NCBI RefSeq assembly: GCF_009762795.1
Contig: NZ_CP046400.1
Coordinates: forward strand, 3,555,501-3,619,500
Source: Pseudodesulfovibrio cashew
GTDB lineage: Bacteria; Desulfobacterota; Desulfovibrionia; Desulfovibrionales; Desulfovibrionaceae
Reading direction: 5' to 3'
DNA: 64,000 nucleotides
Both the position numbers and the translations under genes were made by a program. The notes under the pieces were generated by a model. It searched no databases. It had not been told where the DNA came from and saw only the letters and a list, made by a program, of their open reading frames with translations. The stretch's first letter is position 1. Every line of letters starts with the position of its first letter. Below are positions 27,578 to 36,056 of the stretch, in pieces.

Positions 27578-28249
27578 CTAGGGGATGGTGATTTCCCACA
27601 GGTTTACCGTGGCGTTCTGGCCGCACAGGGCGACCTTTTCCACGGTCAGCTTTTCTGCCGCAAAGCCTTCGGCGCGCAACTCGTCCCACACCGGGCGGGA
27701 CACAGTGCGCACAGGCTCTCCGATCCAGATCTTGCCGCCCGGCGCGAGCGCATGGCGAAAAAGCCTGATCAGGGGGTCGAAAAACCGCTTTTCATAGAGC
27801 ACGTCTCCGCCCCAGATGAAGTCGAATACGCCTTCGGCCAAGGCGGGATACCGCCAGTCCATGACCAGCCAGAGAGGCTGCTCCACTTTGTTCAGTGCGG
27901 CATTGTGCCGGGCGAAGCTGACGGCGGGCCACTCGTAGTCGAAGGCCGCGACCTGCGCGCCTGCATCGGCGGCGATCATGCCGGTCAGTCCGAGCCCGCA
28001 GCCGATGTCCAGACAACGGCACCCCTTGAGGCGATCCGCGTTGCGCAGGATGTGCCGCCCCAGCAACACGCTGGCAGGCCAGACCTCGGCCCAGTACGGC
28101 AGCCGCTCATCCTCATCCAAATCGTCGTCGCCCATGGCGTCCCAGAGCGCCTCCATGTCGGCGGCTCGGTCCAACAGCCAGACGCGGCCGTCCACGGCCA
28201 CCTCCACGCGCGATCCGGGATCGGGAACGGTAAGACGTGTTGTGCTCAT
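27578..28249 (-). CDS. Class I SAM-dependent methyltransferase (METTL20/ETFB-lysine type likely)
   Basis: The 223-residue protein has the LPYWAEVWPASVLLGRHIL segment and SAM motif I CLDIGCGLGLTGMIAADAG, followed by AFDYEW, DWRYPAL and FDFIWGGDVLYEKR. This arrangement is typical of the METTL20/METTL21-like family, which methylates protein lysines such as those of electron-transfer flavoprotein beta. Substrate assignment is tentative. The ATG at 28249 is chosen because the upstream frame adds an unlikely basic leader. It precedes nikR in the same direction. Confidence 0.8.
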   Translation of the reverse strand: MSTTRLTVPDPGSRVEVAVDGRVWLLDRAADMEALWDAMGDDDLDEDERLPYWAEVWPASVLLGRHILRNADRLKGCRCLDIGCGLGLTGMIAADAGAQVAAFDYEWPAVSFARHNAALNKVEQPLWLVMDWRYPALAEGVFDFIWGGDVLYEKRFFDPLIRLFRHALAPGGKIWIGEPVRTVSRPVWDELRAEGFAAEKLTVEKVALCGQNATVNLWEITIP

Positions 28250-28424
28250 AACCGAACCGAAACTACACCCGCTTCGTGTTATCGTCAACGCGATTCGTAA
28301 TACTACTTCCATCATAAACCGCACACCGGCCAGGAGGCCGCTTTACTGTCTCAATTCCATTACCGCAGGCTGCCGATTTCTCGACCGAAAAAGCCACCCC
28401 GCGTCATCTTTTTGGCGGATTGGG

Positions 28425-28474
28425 CGCTTTATTCGCTCAAGTGGGAAAACAGAGCGGAAAGCGTCATTTTTTTT
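28425..28474 (+). promoter_or_regulatory. Terminator-like hairpin in the gcvH leader region
   Basis: CGCTTT-ATT-CGCT (28425-28437) can pair with AGCG-G-AAAGCG (28453-28463), followed by TCATTTTTTTT. No plus-strand gene lies upstream, so it may be an attenuator in a long gcvH leader or the end of an unrecognised small transcript. The 307-base gap 28250-28556 otherwise shows no gene. Glycine riboswitch cores were not found. Confidence 0.4.
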
Positions 28475-28556
28475 ACTGTTTTCAACATTTTTTTCCCGTG
28501 TTAAAAGGGCTTGATTGGCAACTTTGCAATATACCACTTTCAAGAGGAGAGAGAAT

Positions 28557-28937
28557 ATGATTCCCGAAGATCTGAAGTACACCAAATCCCACGAGTGGGT
28601 CATGATCGAAGGCGACGTGGCCACTGTCGGCATCACCGATTTCGCCCAGGAGCAGCTCGGCGATATGACCTTCGTGGAACTGCCTGAAGTCGGCGACACC
28701 TTCGAGGCCGGTTCCGAGATGGGCTCCGTCGAGTCGGTCAAGGCCGCCAGTGAAATTTACTCCCCGGTCTCGGGCGAGGTCATCGAGGTCAACGAAGAGC
28801 TGGAGGACGCCCCGGAAAAGGTCAACGAAGAACCGTACGGCGACGGCTGGATGGTCAAGTTCAAGATCAAGGGCGAGCCTGAAGGGCTCCTGGACGCCGA
28901 GGAATACACCTCTCTGGTAGAATCCGAGGCCCACTAA
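28557..28937 (+). CDS. gcvH: Glycine cleavage system H protein
   Basis: GcvH carries the lipoyl arm that shuttles the aminomethyl group between P, T and L proteins. The 126-residue product starts at the ATG at 28557 behind GAGGAGAG. It has the typical KSHEWV segment ([13 protein letters not shown]) and the lipoylation site [20 protein letters not shown], where the Lys is modified. The C-terminal half contains [18 protein letters not shown]. It is separated from gcvPA by a strong terminator. Confidence 0.97.
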   Translation: MIPEDLKYTKSHEWVMIEGDVATVGITDFAQEQLGDMTFVELPEVGDTFEAGSEMGSVESVKAASEIYSPVSGEVIEVNEELEDAPEKVNEEPYGDGWMVKFKIKGEPEGLLDAEEYTSLVESEAH

Positions 28938-28947
28938 GCGCTTTTCA

Positions 28948-28980
28948 GGGCCGGGACGAACCGTCCCGGCCCTTCTTTTA
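28948..28980 (+). terminator. Terminator between gcvH and gcvPA
   Basis: GGGCCGGGACG (28948-28958) pairs perfectly with CGTCCCGGCCC (28962-28972) around a three-base loop and is followed by TTCTTTTA. It would make H protein mRNA more abundant than P protein mRNA. Confidence 0.9.
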
Positions 28981-29091
28981 CGACATCATACAGGCTGCCC
29001 GCAGCGCCCGCCAGGCCGACACCCAGGCTCCGGCATCCCGATCGTTCGACCCGGGAAATACGCACCAAGGGCAGCCGTGAGGAAAAACCAC

Positions 29092-30426
29092 ATGCCTTAC
29101 GTACCGCATACGGACGATGAAGTCCGTGACATGCTCGCCACCATCGGGGTCGACTCCATCGAAGACCTCTTCGCCGAGATCTCCAGCGATATGCGGCCCG
29201 CGAGCTTCGACATGCCCGAGGGGCTGAGCGAAATGGACGTGCTCACCAAGCTGGAGGCCATGGCCGCCAGAAACGCCACGGACCGCGTCAGCTTCCTGGG
29301 AGCGGGTTTCTACGACCACTACATCCCGGCGGCAGTAGACGCGCTGACCATGCGCGGCGAATTTTACACCGCCTACACTCCCTATCAGCCCGAGGCTTCC
29401 CAGGGCACCCTCCAGGCCATTTTCGAATACCAGACCGCTATCACCCGACTCCTGGGCATGGAGTGCGCAAACGCATCGGTCTACGACGGCGGCACCGCCC
29501 TGTACGAGGCGCTGATGATGGCCGTGCGCAAGACCAAGCGACGCAAGATCGTCGTCTCCGAGGCATTGAACCCCATCTACAGGGTCATGCTCGCCTCCTA
29601 CACCTCCAACCTGGACATCGAATTCGTCACCGTGCCGCACAAGGACGGCCAGACCGACATCGAAGGGCTCAAGGCAGCCATTGACGGCGAGACCGCAGCC
29701 CTGCTGGTCCAGAACCCGAACTTCTTCGGCTCCATCAACGACTTCACCGAGCTGTTCAACGCATGCCGCGAGAACAAGGCCGTGTCGGTTATCTCCTCCT
29801 ACCCGGTGCTGCAGACCCTGCTGAAGACGCCCGGAGACATGGGCGCGGATATCGCCGTGGCCGAAGGGCAGTCCCTGGGCCTGCCACTCTCCTTCGGTGG
29901 TCCGTACCTGGGCATCATGACCTGCACCAAGAAGATGGTCCGCCAGATGCCGGGCCGTATCGTGGGCCGGACCGAGGACTCCGAGGGCCGCACCGGCTAC
30001 GTGCTCACCCTGCAGGCGCGCGAGCAGCACATCCGCCGCCAGAAGGCCACCTCCAACATCTGCTCCAACCAGTCGCTCTGCGCCCTGCGCGCCCTGGTGC
30101 ACATGTGCGCCCTGGGTGAGATGGGCTTGAAGCGGGCCGCCCGCGTGTCCGTGGAGCGCGCCCACGTCTGCGCCGAACGGCTCACGGCCATAGACGGCGT
30201 GGAAATGCTGACCAAGGGCCCCTTCGGCAACGAATTCGCCGTGACCCTGCCCATTAACGCCTACGAGGCCATCGCTCGGCTGACCGAGCGCGGCTATGTG
30301 CCAGGCTTCCCCCTGGGCCGCTACTACAAGGACCTGGAAAACGGGCTCCTCGTGGCATGCACCGAAAAGACCAGCGAAGAACAGATCGGCATCTTTGCCG
30401 AGATGCTCAAAGGAGCGCTCAAATGA
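29092..30426 (+). CDS. gcvPA: Glycine dehydrogenase (decarboxylating) subunit 1
   Basis: GcvPA is the N-terminal-type half of the P protein, which decarboxylates glycine with pyridoxal phosphate on its partner subunit. The 444-residue product starts at ATG 29092 behind GTGAGGA. It shows MPYVPHTDDEVRDML, FLGAGFYDHYIPAAVDAL, FYTAYTPYQPEASQGTLQ and NASVYDGGTALYEAL. The next gene begins at 30423, overlapping by four bases (ATGA). Split P proteins are common outside the Enterobacteria. Confidence 0.97.
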   Translation: MPYVPHTDDEVRDMLATIGVDSIEDLFAEISSDMRPASFDMPEGLSEMDVLTKLEAMAARNATDRVSFLGAGFYDHYIPAAVDALTMRGEFYTAYTPYQPEASQGTLQAIFEYQTAITRLLGMECANASVYDGGTALYEALMMAVRKTKRRKIVVSEALNPIYRVMLASYTSNLDIEFVTVPHKDGQTDIEGLKAAIDGETAALLVQNPNFFGSINDFTELFNACRENKAVSVISSYPVLQTLLKTPGDMGADIAVAEGQSLGLPLSFGGPYLGIMTCTKKMVRQMPGRIVGRTEDSEGRTGYVLTLQAREQHIRRQKATSNICSNQSLCALRALVHMCALGEMGLKRAARVSVERAHVCAERLTAIDGVEMLTKGPFGNEFAVTLPINAYEAIARLTERGYVPGFPLGRYYKDLENGLLVACTEKTSEEQIGIFAEMLKGALK

Positions 30427-31865
30427 AGACCATCTTTGATAAATCCGTAGCCGGGCGCGAAGGCTGCTGGCCCTGCGAAGGCATGGCCGAAGAGGCCTAC
30501 ATCCCCGCCGAACTGCTCCGCCAGGGCGAGATAGGCCTGCCCTCGGCCAGCGAACTGGACGTGGTCCGCCACTTCACCAAGCTCTCCCAGCGCAACTTCG
30601 GCGTGGACGGCAACTTCTATCCCCTGGGGTCTTGTACCATGAAGTACAACCCCAAGTTCACCGAAAACGTGGCTGCCCTGCCCGGCTTCACCCGGCTCCA
30701 CCCGGTGCTGCCGCAGCTCCAGGGTGCCGGCGGACTCTGCCAGGGCGCGCTGGAGGTCATGTTCGAGACCGAGCGGCTCCTGTCCGAACTCACCGGCATG
30801 GCCGCCTACACCCTGCACCCCATGGCCGGAGCGCACGGCGAACTGACCGGCGTCATGCTCATGGCCGCCTATCACAAGGACAAGGGCAACAAGAAGACCA
30901 AGGTCATCGTGCCCGACTCGGCCCACGGCACCAACCCGGCTTCCGCCGCCATCGCGGGCTACGAGGTCATCTCCATCGAATCGGTGGACGGCATCGTCAG
31001 CCCCGAGGCCCTGGCCGAAGTCCTGGACGACGAAGTGGCGGGCATGATGATGACCTGCCCCAACACTCTGGGGCTGTTCGAGAAAAACCTGCCCAAGATC
31101 GTGGAGATGCTCCGCGAGGTGGACGCCCTGCTCTACTATGACGGAGCCAACCTCAACGCCATCATGGGCAAGATGCGCGTGGGCGACGTGGGCTTCGACA
31201 TCGTCCACCTGAACCTGCACAAGACCTTTGCCACGCCCCACGGCGGCGGCGGTCCCGGCTCCGGCCCGGTGGGCGTCAGCGAAAAGCTCGTGCCCTACCT
31301 GCCTATCTCCCGCGTTGAAAAGCAGGAGGACGGCCAGTTCCGCCTCAACTACAAGCACCCGAAATCCATCGGCTACGTGGCCCCGTTCTACGGCAACTTC
31401 GGCGTAGTGCTCAAGGCCTACGCCTACATGCTGCGACTGGGTGGCCCCGGCCTTACCCGGGCCACCGAGAACGCGGTCCTGGCCGCCAACTATATGCGCA
31501 AGCGGCTGGCCGACCACTTCGAGGTGCCCTACAACCGCATCTGCATGCATGAATTCGTGGCCTCCGCCGCGGGACAGGCCAAGGCGGGCGTGCACGCCAT
31601 CGACATCGCCAAGGCGCTGCTGGACAAGGGCCACCATGCCCCCACGGTCTACTTCCCGCTCATCGTGCCCGAAGCGATCATGATCGAACCCACCGAGACC
31701 GAGAACAAGGAGACCCTTGACCGGTTCATCGACGACCTGATCGAAATCGCTGAGCTGGTCGACACCACCCCCGAGGCCATAACCACCGCTCCGGTCACCC
31801 TGCCGGTCACCCGGCTGGACGAAACCCGTGCGGCGCGCTCCATGGAGCTGACCGATGACTTATGA
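30423..31865 (+). CDS. gcvPB: Glycine dehydrogenase (decarboxylating) subunit 2
   Basis: GcvPB is the pyridoxal-phosphate-binding half of P protein, 480 residues. It has LPSASELDVVRHFTKLSQ, FYPLGSCTMKYNPK, HPMAGAHGELTG, HGTNPASAAIAGY and the PLP-lysine segment HLNLHKTFATPHGGGGPGSG. Upstream in-frame codons to 30357 lie inside gcvPA and are excluded. It overlaps gcvPA by four bases and lpd by eleven, showing tight translational coupling. Confidence 0.97.
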   Translation: MKTIFDKSVAGREGCWPCEGMAEEAYIPAELLRQGEIGLPSASELDVVRHFTKLSQRNFGVDGNFYPLGSCTMKYNPKFTENVAALPGFTRLHPVLPQLQGAGGLCQGALEVMFETERLLSELTGMAAYTLHPMAGAHGELTGVMLMAAYHKDKGNKKTKVIVPDSAHGTNPASAAIAGYEVISIESVDGIVSPEALAEVLDDEVAGMMMTCPNTLGLFEKNLPKIVEMLREVDALLYYDGANLNAIMGKMRVGDVGFDIVHLNLHKTFATPHGGGGPGSGPVGVSEKLVPYLPISRVEKQEDGQFRLNYKHPKSIGYVAPFYGNFGVVLKAYAYMLRLGGPGLTRATENAVLAANYMRKRLADHFEVPYNRICMHEFVASAAGQAKAGVHAIDIAKALLDKGHHAPTVYFPLIVPEAIMIEPTETENKETLDRFIDDLIEIAELVDTTPEAITTAPVTLPVTRLDETRAARSMELTDDL

Positions 31866-33219
31866 TCTCGTGGTGATCGGCGCAGGCCCCGGCGGGTTTG
31901 ACGCTGCCGTGGCCGCCGCCGGATATGGACTGAAGACCGCGCTGGTGGAGAAGGACTTCCTCGGGGGCACCTGCCTCAACCGGGGCTGCATCCCCACCAA
32001 GCTCTGGCTGGGTGCTACCTCGGCCATCGACGAGCTGCGCAATCAGGCCAAGATGAAGGTCGCCTCCGGCGAGGTCGTGGTGGACTTCCCGGCCCTCCAG
32101 GCGCGGGTGCAGAAGCACTTGTCCGGAACCCGCAAGGCCATGGCCATGCAGCTCAAGAAGCTGGGCGTGGACCTGGTCGAGGGCTTCGGCAAGCTGACCG
32201 GCGAGGGCAAGGTGACCGTGGACACGGCTGACGGCGAACAGGTGCTGGAATACAAGAACCTGATCCTGGCCTCCGGGTCCAAGCCCATCTTCTTCCCCGG
32301 CCTGGAACCGGACGGCGAGTGCGTGCTCGACTCCGACATGTTCCTGGCACAGGAAACCATGCCCTCCTCGCTGATCGTGGTCGGCGCGGGTTTCATCGGC
32401 CTGGAAATGGCCCAGGTGGCCCACCGCTTCGGCGCGAAGATCACGGTCATCGACGCCATGGACCGAGTGGCCCCGCTGGAGGACCCCGAAGTCTCCTCGG
32501 CCCTGCACTCGGTATTCAAGCGCTGGAAATGGGATGTGCTCCTGGAGCAGCGCGTGGCGGGCGTCACTACCGTGGACGGCCAGGGCGTTCTGACCCTGGA
32601 CAACCGCGAAAAGATCACGGCGGACAAGATTCTGGTCACCGTGGGACGCGGTCCGGTTACCGACGGCATGGGACTCGCTGAAGCGGGCGTGGAGCTGCTC
32701 TTCAACAAGGTCAAGGTGGATGAACACCTCCAGGCCGCACCGAACATCTACGCCATCGGCGACGTCAACGGCGAGATCCAGCTGGCCCACGCGGCCGCGC
32801 ACCAGGCCCACTACGTGGCCGCGCGCATCGCTGGCAAGGCGGACACCCCCTACGCTCCCGGCCCGGTGCCCAGCGTGCTCTACGGCTCGCCCGAAGTCAT
32901 GCGCGTGGGGCTGATGCCCAACGAGGCCTTCCTCATGGACTTCGACACCGCCGAGGTCTCCAAGGCTCCCCTGGCGGCCAACCCCATGGCCCAGGCCCAC
33001 GCGGCCACCCAGGGATTCGTCAAGGTGGTCTGGTCCGGTGGCAAGGTCGTCGGCGTCACCGCCGTGGGCCACGATGTCTCCCGGCTGACCCTCGGGGCAA
33101 CGCTCATAGTGGAACAAGGCTGGACCGAAGAGGACGTCCACAAGACGATCTTCTCCCATCCGTCCCTGGACGAATCACTGCTGATGGCCCTCAAGGCCGA
33201 AAGGACCAAGGTACAATGA
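31855..33219 (+). CDS. lpdA: Dihydrolipoyl dehydrogenase (L protein)
   Basis: This FAD enzyme reoxidises the lipoyl arm of H protein and passes electrons to NAD+. The 454-residue protein shows the N-terminal FAD motif (YDLVVIGAGPGGFDAAVAAA) and the redox disulfide GGTCLNRGCIPTKL with the normal C-x4-C spacing. It also has an NAD-binding motif (LIVVGAGFIGLEMAQV), the second FAD motif (NIYAIGDVNG) and the C-terminal catalytic H-P segment (FSHPSLDESL). Its position in the gcv operon suggests it serves glycine cleavage rather than a 2-oxoacid dehydrogenase. Confidence 0.96.
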   Translation: MTYDLVVIGAGPGGFDAAVAAAGYGLKTALVEKDFLGGTCLNRGCIPTKLWLGATSAIDELRNQAKMKVASGEVVVDFPALQARVQKHLSGTRKAMAMQLKKLGVDLVEGFGKLTGEGKVTVDTADGEQVLEYKNLILASGSKPIFFPGLEPDGECVLDSDMFLAQETMPSSLIVVGAGFIGLEMAQVAHRFGAKITVIDAMDRVAPLEDPEVSSALHSVFKRWKWDVLLEQRVAGVTTVDGQGVLTLDNREKITADKILVTVGRGPVTDGMGLAEAGVELLFNKVKVDEHLQAAPNIYAIGDVNGEIQLAHAAAHQAHYVAARIAGKADTPYAPGPVPSVLYGSPEVMRVGLMPNEAFLMDFDTAEVSKAPLAANPMAQAHAATQGFVKVVWSGGKVVGVTAVGHDVSRLTLGATLIVEQGWTEEDVHKTIFSHPSLDESLLMALKAERTKVQ

Positions 33220-33662
33220 TCCTCGACGTCCTGGAAAACGCGGACGCCTATGTGGCCATGAATCCGCACTTCACCAAGGCCTTCGCCTTTCTGCGGCAGC
33301 CCGGTCTGGACCGGCTCGCCGAGGGCAGGCACGAAGTGGACGGCGAGAACGTCTACGCCGTGGTGGCCATGGGACCGGGACGCAAGCCCGAGAATGCGCT
33401 CATTGAGACGCACGACCGCTATATCGACATCCAGTTCGTCCTGAAAGGCATGGACACCATCGGCTGGAAGGCGAGAAAGGATCTCGGCCCTGCCACGGAG
33501 GCCTCCGACCCGCGAAGCGACGTGGCGTTCTACCCCGACGCGCCGTCCGTGTGGACGCCGGTGGGACCGGGCATGTTCGGCATCTACTTCCCCGAGGACG
33601 GGCACTTGCCCATGATCTCGGAAGGCGAGCTGCACAAGGTGATCATGAAAGTGGCGGTCTGA
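33216..33662 (+). CDS. YhcH/YjgK/YiaL family protein
   Basis: The 148-residue protein belongs to the YhcH/YjgK/YiaL cupin-like family, judged by HDRYIDIQFVLKGMDTIGW, the early R-H-E-V-D-G segment, SDVAFYPDAPS and GIYFPEDGHLPMI. E. coli relatives sit in sialic-acid or sugar operons and some act as anomerases. Its place as last gene of the glycine cleavage operon, with a four-base start/stop overlap, is unusual, and its role there is not known. Confidence 0.88.
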   Translation: MILDVLENADAYVAMNPHFTKAFAFLRQPGLDRLAEGRHEVDGENVYAVVAMGPGRKPENALIETHDRYIDIQFVLKGMDTIGWKARKDLGPATEASDPRSDVAFYPDAPSVWTPVGPGMFGIYFPEDGHLPMISEGELHKVIMKVAV

Positions 33663-33690
33663 AGACCATAAAACAGAATCAACAATACCG

Positions 33691-33729
33691 GGGGCCGACG
33701 CATGTTCTAGCGTCGGCCCCCTTTTTTTC
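33691..33729 (+). terminator. Terminator of the gcvPA-gcvPB-lpd-yhcH operon
   Basis: GGGGGCCGACGC and GCGTCGGCCCCC form a 12-bp stem with an eight-base loop, followed by TTTTTTT. Confidence 0.95.
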
Positions 33730-33770
33730 AGAAATCATATCGTTATCCCCGAGACTGAAATCAGCGGTTG

Positions 33771-33870
33771 AAGCCGCCTCCCGGCGGCGATTGTCAGGTG
33801 ATTTCGCCTCCGGCGGGCAAGGACTGGCGCCCTTGCATCCCCTTCTCGCTCCTCCGGAGCGGATGTGAGG
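33771..33870 (+). repeat. GC-rich palindromic intergenic repeat (REP-like)
   Basis: GAAGCCGCCTCCCGGCGGCGAT holds a GCCGCC/GGCGGC hairpin, followed by CGCCTCCGGCGGGCAAGG and GCTCCTCCGGAGC palindromes. The same opening is found at 44778-44800. The surrounding gap 33730-34030 contains no recognisable gene. Confidence 0.65.
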
Positions 33871-34030
33871 CATTCCGATCTGTTTAATCGACAATAAATT
33901 TAAATAATTCAATCCTTGACAGACAGAACAAGGGTAAAACAGAGGTATTGGCATTTCCGAAGCCCCGGCTCCGGTCTTTCAATTGGGCAGCCCGTCCGCC
34001 ATCGCCTATGGTGAGAAAAAGGAGGCTGTC

Positions 34031-34420
34031 ATGCACGAACAAATCCGCCACTATGAAGACAAGCTGCGTTACGAAATCGATTCCTGGGACCTGAACGAAT
34101 CCGTAAAACGGGAAGAGAACGTGGTCGTCATCGACGCCCGCTCACCTGAAGCCTACGAAGCGGAACACATCCCCGATGCCATCAACGTCCCCCACCGGAC
34201 CATGAATGAAAAGGCCACGGCCGCCTTTGACAGGGAAGCGCTCTACGTCACGTACTGCGACGGCATAGGCTGCAACGCCTCCACCAAGGGCGCGCTGAAC
34301 ATGGCCCGGCTGGGCTTTCGAACAAAGGAGCTGATGGGCGGACTGGACTGGTGGAAGCGGGATGGGTACCCCACGGAAACCGATGGTGCTAAGCAGCCAA
34401 TTTCCTGCGGCTGTGGCTAG
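34031..34420 (+). CDS. Rhodanese-like domain protein
   Basis: The 129-residue protein is a single rhodanese domain: NVVVIDARSPEAYEAEHIPDAINVPH, then an active-site loop YCDGIGCNASTKGA with Cys as the likely persulfide carrier, and LGFRTKELMGGLDWWKRDGYP. It ends in ISCGCG, giving two further cysteines at the C-terminus. AAAGGAGG precedes the ATG at 34031. Single-domain rhodaneses carry sulfur to various acceptors; the partner is not evident here. Confidence 0.93.
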   Translation: MHEQIRHYEDKLRYEIDSWDLNESVKREENVVVIDARSPEAYEAEHIPDAINVPHRTMNEKATAAFDREALYVTYCDGIGCNASTKGALNMARLGFRTKELMGGLDWWKRDGYPTETDGAKQPISCGCG

Positions 34421-34440
34421 ACGAGAAAAGACAAAAAATA

Positions 34441-34478
34441 AACCGGAAAGCCCACAGAACGAGGACTTTCCGGTTTTT
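34441..34478. terminator. Bidirectional terminator
   Basis: AACCGGAAAG (34441-34450) pairs with CTTTCCGGTT (34466-34475). TTT follows on the plus strand, and on the minus strand the stem is followed by TATTTTTTGT. It lies between the rhodanese gene and the convergent membrane-protein gene. Confidence 0.85.
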
Positions 34479-34486
34479 AATATCAA

Positions 34487-35035
34487 TCACCCGGCCACAG
34501 TGGCAGCTCTGGGATCGTACCCTTCGACCCCGTCCATTCGGACCGCTGCCTCGCGCCTGTTCTCCAACATACGGATAACCGGATCGAGTTCAGCCCCGAG
34601 CATGTAGCCCTGGATGGACACCGAGTTGGCGAAGTTCAGCCATGTCAGCGCATACAAGGCCCGGGATACCCGCGACCGGAACCGAGGCTCAGCCGCCTGG
34701 TTGATCTCCACCCGCAGGGTACGCAGGCCGGGCACTCCTCCCTTTCGAAAGGAAAGCACCTCCCCAAACCGGACCATGGCGTAACCGAACGGCGTGTAAA
34801 TCGAAAAGCGGTCGTCCAACACCTTGAGCATGGGCTGCCGCCGCATGGCCGCCAGCACGCTGATAGCGTTGATGCAGAAGAAGACCATGGTCACCAGCAC
34901 CACGGCCAGCCGGGTGTCGGCATGTTGAATGTTGATGAACCCGGCCACAGCCAGGCCCAGGAAAACGGCCGCAAGAATCACGCAGCCCCTGACACTCCTC
35001 TCATTGGGATGAATCTTTATTGGTACGTACAGCAT
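34487..35035 (-). CDS. Two-transmembrane-helix protein with PH-like domain (STM3941-like)
   Basis: The 182-residue product starts at ATG 35035 behind AAGGTG. Two hydrophobic helices (VILAAVFLGLAVAGFI and LAVVLVTMVFFCINAISVLA) precede a soluble part with MLKVLDDRFSIYTPFGYAMVRFGEVLSF, resembling bacterial PH-like domains of the STM3941 family. The C-terminal 50 residues contain the helix ALTWLNFANSVSIQGYML. Function is unknown. The longer open frame up to 35326 lacks coding character. Confidence 0.72.
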   Translation of the reverse strand: MLYVPIKIHPNERSVRGCVILAAVFLGLAVAGFINIQHADTRLAVVLVTMVFFCINAISVLAAMRRQPMLKVLDDRFSIYTPFGYAMVRFGEVLSFRKGGVPGLRTLRVEINQAAEPRFRSRVSRALYALTWLNFANSVSIQGYMLGAELDPVIRMLENRREAAVRMDGVEGYDPRAATVAG

Positions 35036-35440
35036 AGGTGCACCTTGTTTTCGGCTATGATTGCGGCTGACCGGCGGCCAGCCCCCGAAACCAGGCACTC
35101 CTCCCGCGGGCCGAATCGGCCCGAGCCCTGAACACGGTCGATGGATGAAGCGGCAACGGCTTCTCCACGATAAAACGGCGGCGCGCGAAGCAGTCGCGCA
35201 CGGCAGAGACGGGTGTGATGGAAATTGGATACGGACATGCCTGCTCCTCCTGCCGGTATGTCTCCGGCGGGGAAGCAGCCTTGAGCAAGGTGTATTTACC
35301 TTATCCGAAAGATACGGGGCATGCAACCAATCCGTTTAAAACGCTCCCAAGACTCCGAGGCAGTCATGCAAAACAGCAGAACGCCGGATTAAAAAGGGAT
35401 GGGATGAAAGCGGAAGACAGAGCGGGAATCCGCCCCAAAA
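35036..35440. other. Gene-free interval
   Basis: Short overlapping frames occur on both strands, but none has a ribosome site, a recognisable domain or a normal amino-acid composition. I see no hairpin with a T-run. It should contain the promoter of the minus-strand gene starting at 35035. Confidence 0.6.
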
Positions 35441-35959
35441 CTAATGAACGGAGCGCGATTCCGGCTCGGAGGCGAAGAAGCCTCCCTGCTTCGGTATATC
35501 CAGAGCAAGCAACCCTTCTAGGGATAGGTCGGGGCCGACCCACAGCTTGCCGGAGGTGCGGTAGCCTCGCGCCAGCCGCTTGGCGTGGTCCAGTGCCGTA
35601 CCGATCTGCTGAAGATATTCGTCCTTGGGGAAACGGAACTCGGCTTCATGGGCCCAATCCGGCTTTGGCTCTTCGGGAGGCCAGGAGATGGGATTGTGCA
35701 GCCGCCAGATGACCGTATCCGGGGTATGGGAGACCATGACCCCGTCGTCGATCCCCTGGCAGGCAGGATTGCCGCAGTCGCAGGTATAGATGAAAAACTC
35801 ACCGGAGAGGGAAGCCGAATTCACCAGGGCCACGGGGTCCACATAGACATTGACCTCATGCAGGTACTGCCCGTCCACGGACAGGTTGAGGTCGATATAG
35901 GCGTCCTCCGGATACTTCTCGTCCAGAGACAGGGTGGCGGTTATGCGGATCTCGTTCAT
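35441..35959 (-). CDS. Hypothetical protein with CDCGNPAC motif
   Basis: The 172-residue protein starts at ATG 35959 behind AAGGAA. The N-terminal half is beta-rich (TATLSLDEKYPEDAYIDL, then VDGQYLHEVNVYVDP). It is followed by IYTCDCGNPACQGIDDGV, a cluster of three cysteines in a C-x-C-x4-C pattern that could bind a metal. I do not recognise the family. It lies 97 bases after the ClC channel gene on the same strand. Confidence 0.75.
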   Translation of the reverse strand: MNEIRITATLSLDEKYPEDAYIDLNLSVDGQYLHEVNVYVDPVALVNSASLSGEFFIYTCDCGNPACQGIDDGVMVSHTPDTVIWRLHNPISWPPEEPKPDWAHEAEFRFPKDEYLQQIGTALDHAKRLARGYRTSGKLWVGPDLSLEGLLALDIPKQGGFFASEPESRSVH

Positions 35960-36056
35960 GGGTATTCCTTGCTCAACGGGCTGGCTTTCGACCGAAGCAA
36001 GGGCTGTAGCACACAACCTGGTTCAGGACAACGGCTCCCCAATTGCCCGTCCCGCG

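Noticed and set aside
28515-28528. TTGGCAACTTTGCA before gcvH as a sigma-54 promoter
   Set aside because: The GG and GC dinucleotides are only seven bases apart rather than ten, so RpoN could not bind normally.
28250-28556. Glycine riboswitch upstream of gcvH
   Set aside because: The conserved glycine aptamer core sequences were not found in the leader, although the gene it controls would fit.
35055-35288. Small open frame on the minus strand in the 35036-35440 gap
   Set aside because: It has a low-complexity basic composition, overlaps equally plausible frames and has no homologous motif.
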